Of a stretch of DNA of 64,000 nucleotides, positions 61,316 to 64,000 are shown in pieces. Every line of letters starts with the position of its first letter. The first letter of the stretch is position 1. Source of the stretch: Sulfitobacter sp. DSM 110093 (GTDB taxonomy: Bacteria > Pseudomonadota > Alphaproteobacteria > Rhodobacterales > Rhodobacteraceae); contig NZ_CP085167.1 of NCBI RefSeq assembly GCF_022788715.1, forward strand, positions 1,299,001 through 1,363,000. Reading direction: 5' to 3'. A program made the translations under genes and the position numbers. The notes under the pieces were generated by a model. The model was not told where the DNA came from and searched no databases. It saw only the letters and a program-made list of their open reading frames with translations.

Positions 61316-62047
61316 TCACTCCGTTTCTGTATTGTGGTCCTTGGCTTTGCCGTCTTCTTGCAAAGCGTTTTTGGTATTGGTGACGGCCGAGGCGAGGTGA
61401 TGGCGCAGCGCCTCGGATGTGGCTTTGGCGTCGCGCCGCGACAGGGCGTCGACGATGGCGCGGTGTTCGGCCAAGGTTTGGCCGCGGCCCGAGCGACGTT
61501 GCGAGGATTGAAACCGCGCCCGCCACAGCCGCGCATTGAACTTGAGATGCGTATCGATCAGCGGGGCATTGCGGCTCGCCTGCACAATGGCTTCGTGCAT
61601 TTGCATATCGAGGCGAAAGGATTCCAGCGGGGAAAGGGTGCTGTCTCCGGCCTCGATCTGGCGCTGATACTCGGCCACTTGAGCGATCTCGGCATCGGTG
61701 ATGCAGCCGCAGGCCAACTCCCCTGCCAAGGCTTCGAGTGCGCCCATGACGATCAGGTTCTGTTCGATCTCATCCAGCCGGGGGTTGGCTACTTGCGGGC
61801 GGCGGGTGACCGAATATTCGATCAAACCGTCCTGTTCGAGAATGGTCAAAGCTCGGGTCAGGGGAGTGCGGCTGATGCCCAAGGCAGCGGCCAGATCACG
61901 CTCCGAGATATGCGCCCCGGCGGGCAGTTTCTCTAGCAAGATCAACTCGCGCAGCTTGTCGGCGGCGACCTCTACCAATGTGGCGCGGGGCCGCGCGAGG
62001 GCAAGCTCGCCCGTGTCGAGGTCTGTGATGTCGGTCTTCTTGCTCAT
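61316..62047 (-). CDS. GntR/FadR-family (FCD) transcriptional regulator
   Basis: A 243-aa regulator: winged HTH (VAADKLRELILLEKLPAGAH, ISERDLAAALGISRTPLTRA, about residues 25-90) and an all-helical FCD effector domain (MGALEALAGELACGCITDAE, FRLDMQMHEAIVQASRN with ligand-metal Asp/His). FCD regulators usually repress sugar-acid operons and release DNA on binding the acid. It lies inside the operon, two bases from the dehydratase gene, so self-regulation of this operon is likely. Confidence 0.9.
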   Translation of the reverse strand: MSKKTDITDLDTGELALARPRATLVEVAADKLRELILLEKLPAGAHISERDLAAALGISRTPLTRALTILEQDGLIEYSVTRRPQVANPRLDEIEQNLIVMGALEALAGELACGCITDAEIAQVAEYQRQIEAGDSTLSPLESFRLDMQMHEAIVQASRNAPLIDTHLKFNARLWRARFQSSQRRSGRGQTLAEHRAIVDALSRRDAKATSEALRHHLASAVTNTKNALQEDGKAKDHNTETE

Positions 62048-62048
62048 G

Positions 62049-62960
62049 TCATTTTCCCCAGCTCAGCACCACCGGCTCAAGCGGCCGGATCAAGCGGAGT
62101 AGGGACTCTCGTGTCTGAGGATGCAATGGGGCAATCGGGTGACGACAGAATTCCGACCGGATCACGCCGCCTTCGACCATCGCCGCCTTGGCAGAGCGGA
62201 AGCCGCATTGACGGTTTTCATGGTTCACTGCGGGCAAGACGCGGGCATAGGCATCGGTCGCGGCCCGAAGATCGCCAGCCGCGAAATGCTCAATCACCGG
62301 TTTGATCTGGTCGGGGATCATCGCGCTGGTCATGGCGCCGGTGGCCCCGGCTTCGAGATCGGCGAGCAGCGTGATTGCCTCTTCGCCGTCGAAGGGGCCT
62401 TCGATGGCATCGCCACCTGTTGCGATCAGGTCACGCAGCTTGGTTGCGGCCTGTGGGCATTCGATCTTGAACAGGCGCACCTCTTCAATCTCGCGCGCCA
62501 TGCGCACCAGCAGGGGCACCGGCAGATCGACCCCCGAAAGCGGCGCGTCTTGCACCATGATCGGGATGCCGACTTCGCCGACTTGGGCAAACTGCTCAAA
62601 GCTCTGTTCCGCGGAGCCCTTCAACAATGCGCCATGGTAAGGGGGCATCATCATGACCATCGCGGCACCATGGTCTTTGGCGTGCTGCGCACGGGCCACG
62701 GCGATTTGTGTGGCGTAGTGGCTGATGGTGACGATGACGGGCAGCCGCCCCGCCATATGCTTGAGCGAGACCTCGGTCAAAAGGCGGCGTTCCTCATCGG
62801 TGATCAGGAACTGTTCAGAGAAATTGGCGAGGATGCAGATGCCATCGCTGCCCTGATCGACCATACAGTCGATCACACGTTTCATGCCCTCGTAGTCGAC
62901 CGTGCCGTCATCGTTGAACGGGGTAGGGGCGACGGGCCAGATGCCGGAGTATTTGGTCAT
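62049..62960 (-). CDS. L-2-keto-3-deoxyarabonate (L-KDA) type dehydratase, DHDPS fold
   Basis: A 303-aa aldolase-superfamily protein. The Schiff-base Lys is K165 (RLFKIECPQ). Where dihydrodipicolinate synthase has the catalytic Tyr, this protein has [12 protein letters not shown], with Gln 137. That change, and [45 protein letters not shown] and [21 protein letters not shown], match L-KDA dehydratases of the non-phosphorylative arabinose/lyxonate routes as I know them. It would convert L-2-keto-3-deoxypentonate to alpha-ketoglutarate semialdehyde. Overlaps the enolase-superfamily gene upstream by ATGA. Confidence 0.82.
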   Translation of the reverse strand: MTKYSGIWPVAPTPFNDDGTVDYEGMKRVIDCMVDQGSDGICILANFSEQFLITDEERRLLTEVSLKHMAGRLPVIVTISHYATQIAVARAQHAKDHGAAMVMMMPPYHGALLKGSAEQSFEQFAQVGEVGIPIMVQDAPLSGVDLPVPLLVRMAREIEEVRLFKIECPQAATKLRDLIATGGDAIEGPFDGEEAITLLADLEAGATGAMTSAMIPDQIKPVIEHFAAGDLRAATDAYARVLPAVNHENRQCGFRSAKAAMVEGGVIRSEFCRHPIAPLHPQTRESLLRLIRPLEPVVLSWGK

Positions 62961-64000
62961 TCTGTGATCTCGAAGTTGGAAAGATGTTTGTCGGAAATGG
63001 TGATGCCGAGGCCGGGTTTGTCGTCGTCGAGCTGCAGGAAACCGTCCTGCGCCTCGGGGTCGCCTTCAAAGATGTAGTAGAACAGCTCATTGCCGACCTC
63101 GACATCGAAGACCGGGAAGTATTCGGACATCGGACAGTTAATATTGGCCATGGTCAGGTGATAGTTATGCATCTGCCCGGCATGTGGGATGACCGGGATT
63201 TGCGCCGCCTCGGCGATGGCGTTGATCTTCTGCGCCGCCGTGATACCGCCAACGCGGTTGGTGTCATATTGCAGCACGCTGACCGCGCGGCGGTTGATCA
63301 GTTCGGCGCAACCGATCACGCTGTATTCATGTTCGCCGCCTGAGATTGGGACGATCCCCATGGCGTTCAACTCGGCATAGCCTGCCACATCGTCGGCGAT
63401 CACCGGCTCTTCGAGCCAGCGCGGCTCGTATTTCGCCAGTTTGGGCAGCATCCGCTTGGCGTAGTCGAGGTTCCAACCCATGTAGCATTCGAGCATCAGG
63501 TCTTTGTCGTAGCCGATCACTTCGCGCAGCGCTTCGACCCGTTTTAGGTTCTCCCGCATGCCTGCCATGCCGTCCTTCGGGCCAAAGCCAAACCGCGTTT
63601 TAAAGCCGGTGTAGCCGTGTTGCATTGCCTCTTCCGCTTCGGCCTGCATGCTTTCGACAGACCCCGCGTAAAGCTTGGAATAGTAGACCGGGATTTTCTC
63701 TTTGGTGCGCCCGCCCAAGAGTTTGAACACGGGTTTGTCGACCAGTTTGCCCATCAGATCCCAGATCGCGATGTCGACGGCCGAGATCGCGGTCATCCCG
63801 ACCCCCTTGCGGCCCCAAGCGTGGCTGCGGCGGTACATTTTCTCCCACAGATAGGCGTAGTCGAAGGGGTCTTCGCCAACGACCAGCGGGGCGAACCATT
63901 CGTCGATCGCCTGTTTCACCAGCGTCGGGGCCAAGGCTGCATTGCCGATGCCGATCGTGCCGTCTTCTGTCTCGATCTCGCAGGTCAGCCACTGGTGAAA
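62957..64000 (-). CDS. Enolase-superfamily sugar-acid dehydratase (RhmD-like), cut at 5' end
   Basis: 347 residues are visible; the N-terminus lies beyond the window. The barrel carries the three metal ligands ([25 protein letters not shown]) and the catalytic His in [25 protein letters not shown] replaces the usual KxK strand as in L-rhamnonate dehydratases, and the tail [20 protein letters not shown] then DKPGLGITI fits them too. It should dehydrate a sugar acid to a 2-keto-3-deoxy acid. With the L-KDA-type dehydratase next to it, an L-lyxonate- or L-arabinonate-like pentonate is the best guess. First visible gene of the operon. Confidence 0.85.
   Translation of the reverse strand, partial: FHQWLTCEIETEDGTIGIGNAALAPTLVKQAIDEWFAPLVVGEDPFDYAYLWEKMYRRSHAWGRKGVGMTAISAVDIAIWDLMGKLVDKPVFKLLGGRTKEKIPVYYSKLYAGSVESMQAEAEEAMQHGYTGFKTRFGFGPKDGMAGMRENLKRVEALREVIGYDKDLMLECYMGWNLDYAKRMLPKLAKYEPRWLEEPVIADDVAGYAELNAMGIVPISGGEHEYSVIGCAELINRRAVSVLQYDTNRVGGITAAQKINAIAEAAQIPVIPHAGQMHNYHLTMANINCPMSEYFPVFDVEVGNELFYYIFEGDPEAQDGFLQLDDDKPGLGITISDKHLSNFEITE

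Overview
The window reads as a chromosomal segment from a marine alphaproteobacterium of the Rhodobacteraceae, Roseobacter group. The evidence is high-GC coding with G/C-rich third positions, a C4-pathway 5-aminolevulinate synthase (HemA), a DksA with a degenerate zinc finger, a RimB-RimK fusion, a bacterial leucyltransferase (Bpt), DUF2852 and DUF2927 proteins, and a TAXI-type TRAP transporter. A genus such as Sulfitobacter fits but cannot be fixed from sequence alone.

Layout. 1-6.5 kb (mostly minus): a truncated SatD-like gene, a secreted glycerophosphodiester phosphodiesterase, a SufT-type Fe-S factor, RimB-RimK, a MscS channel and a coupled stomatin/NfeD pair. 6.6-11.6 kb (plus): tgt, an old-yellow-enzyme reductase and lon. 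11.7-13.9 kb: a tRNA block, Val(CAC), two tandem histidine-phosphatase genes, Val(UAC), a duplicated piece of the Val tRNA 3' half, then two nearly identical Asp tRNAs. 14-30 kb: an M20 dipeptidase, an orphan HisKA_2 kinase, hemA, a RodZ-like protein, ispG, two DsbA-like proteins, an aminotransferase, cell-wall genes (amidase, PBP1A), prfB and an XRE regulator. 29.8-32.4 kb: ilvB-ilvN with a readable attenuator: promoter, 15-codon leader peptide rich in Leu/Val/Ile, and a terminator ending just before ilvB.

32.6-50.2 kb is core and housekeeping: bpt, RDD and DUF2852 membrane proteins, ybaK, glnE, an rRNA methyltransferase coupled to a PIN protein, an M48 protease, OsmC, a MoxR/VWA/DUF2927 group with a short membrane ORF, dksA, a flavin monooxygenase, an arginase plus ornithine cyclodeaminase pair (arginine to proline), dsbB and a YqaA-like protein.

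From 50.3 kb the content becomes accessory. A tRNA-Leu is followed by the decayed C-terminus of a tyrosine recombinase, then three catabolic blocks: (i) an AraC regulator, an aldehyde dehydrogenase and a periplasmic copper amine oxidase, laid out like feaR/feaB/tynA; (ii) a TAXI TRAP transporter of two genes; (iii) a tightly overlapped operon of an enolase-superfamily sugar-acid dehydratase (running off the window), an L-2-keto-3-deoxyarabonate-type dehydratase, a GntR regulator, a PdxA-like dehydrogenase and an alpha-ketoglutarate semialdehyde dehydrogenase. Block (iii) predicts non-phosphorylative breakdown of a pentonate to 2-oxoglutarate.

I found no intact mobile element, CRISPR array or defence island. 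The most distinctive items are the ilv attenuator, two tRNA-linked integration scars, an arginase mRNA hairpin covering its ribosome binding site, a shortened DsbA paralogue next to full-length DsbA, and a histidine phosphatase whose RHG motif has become CHG.
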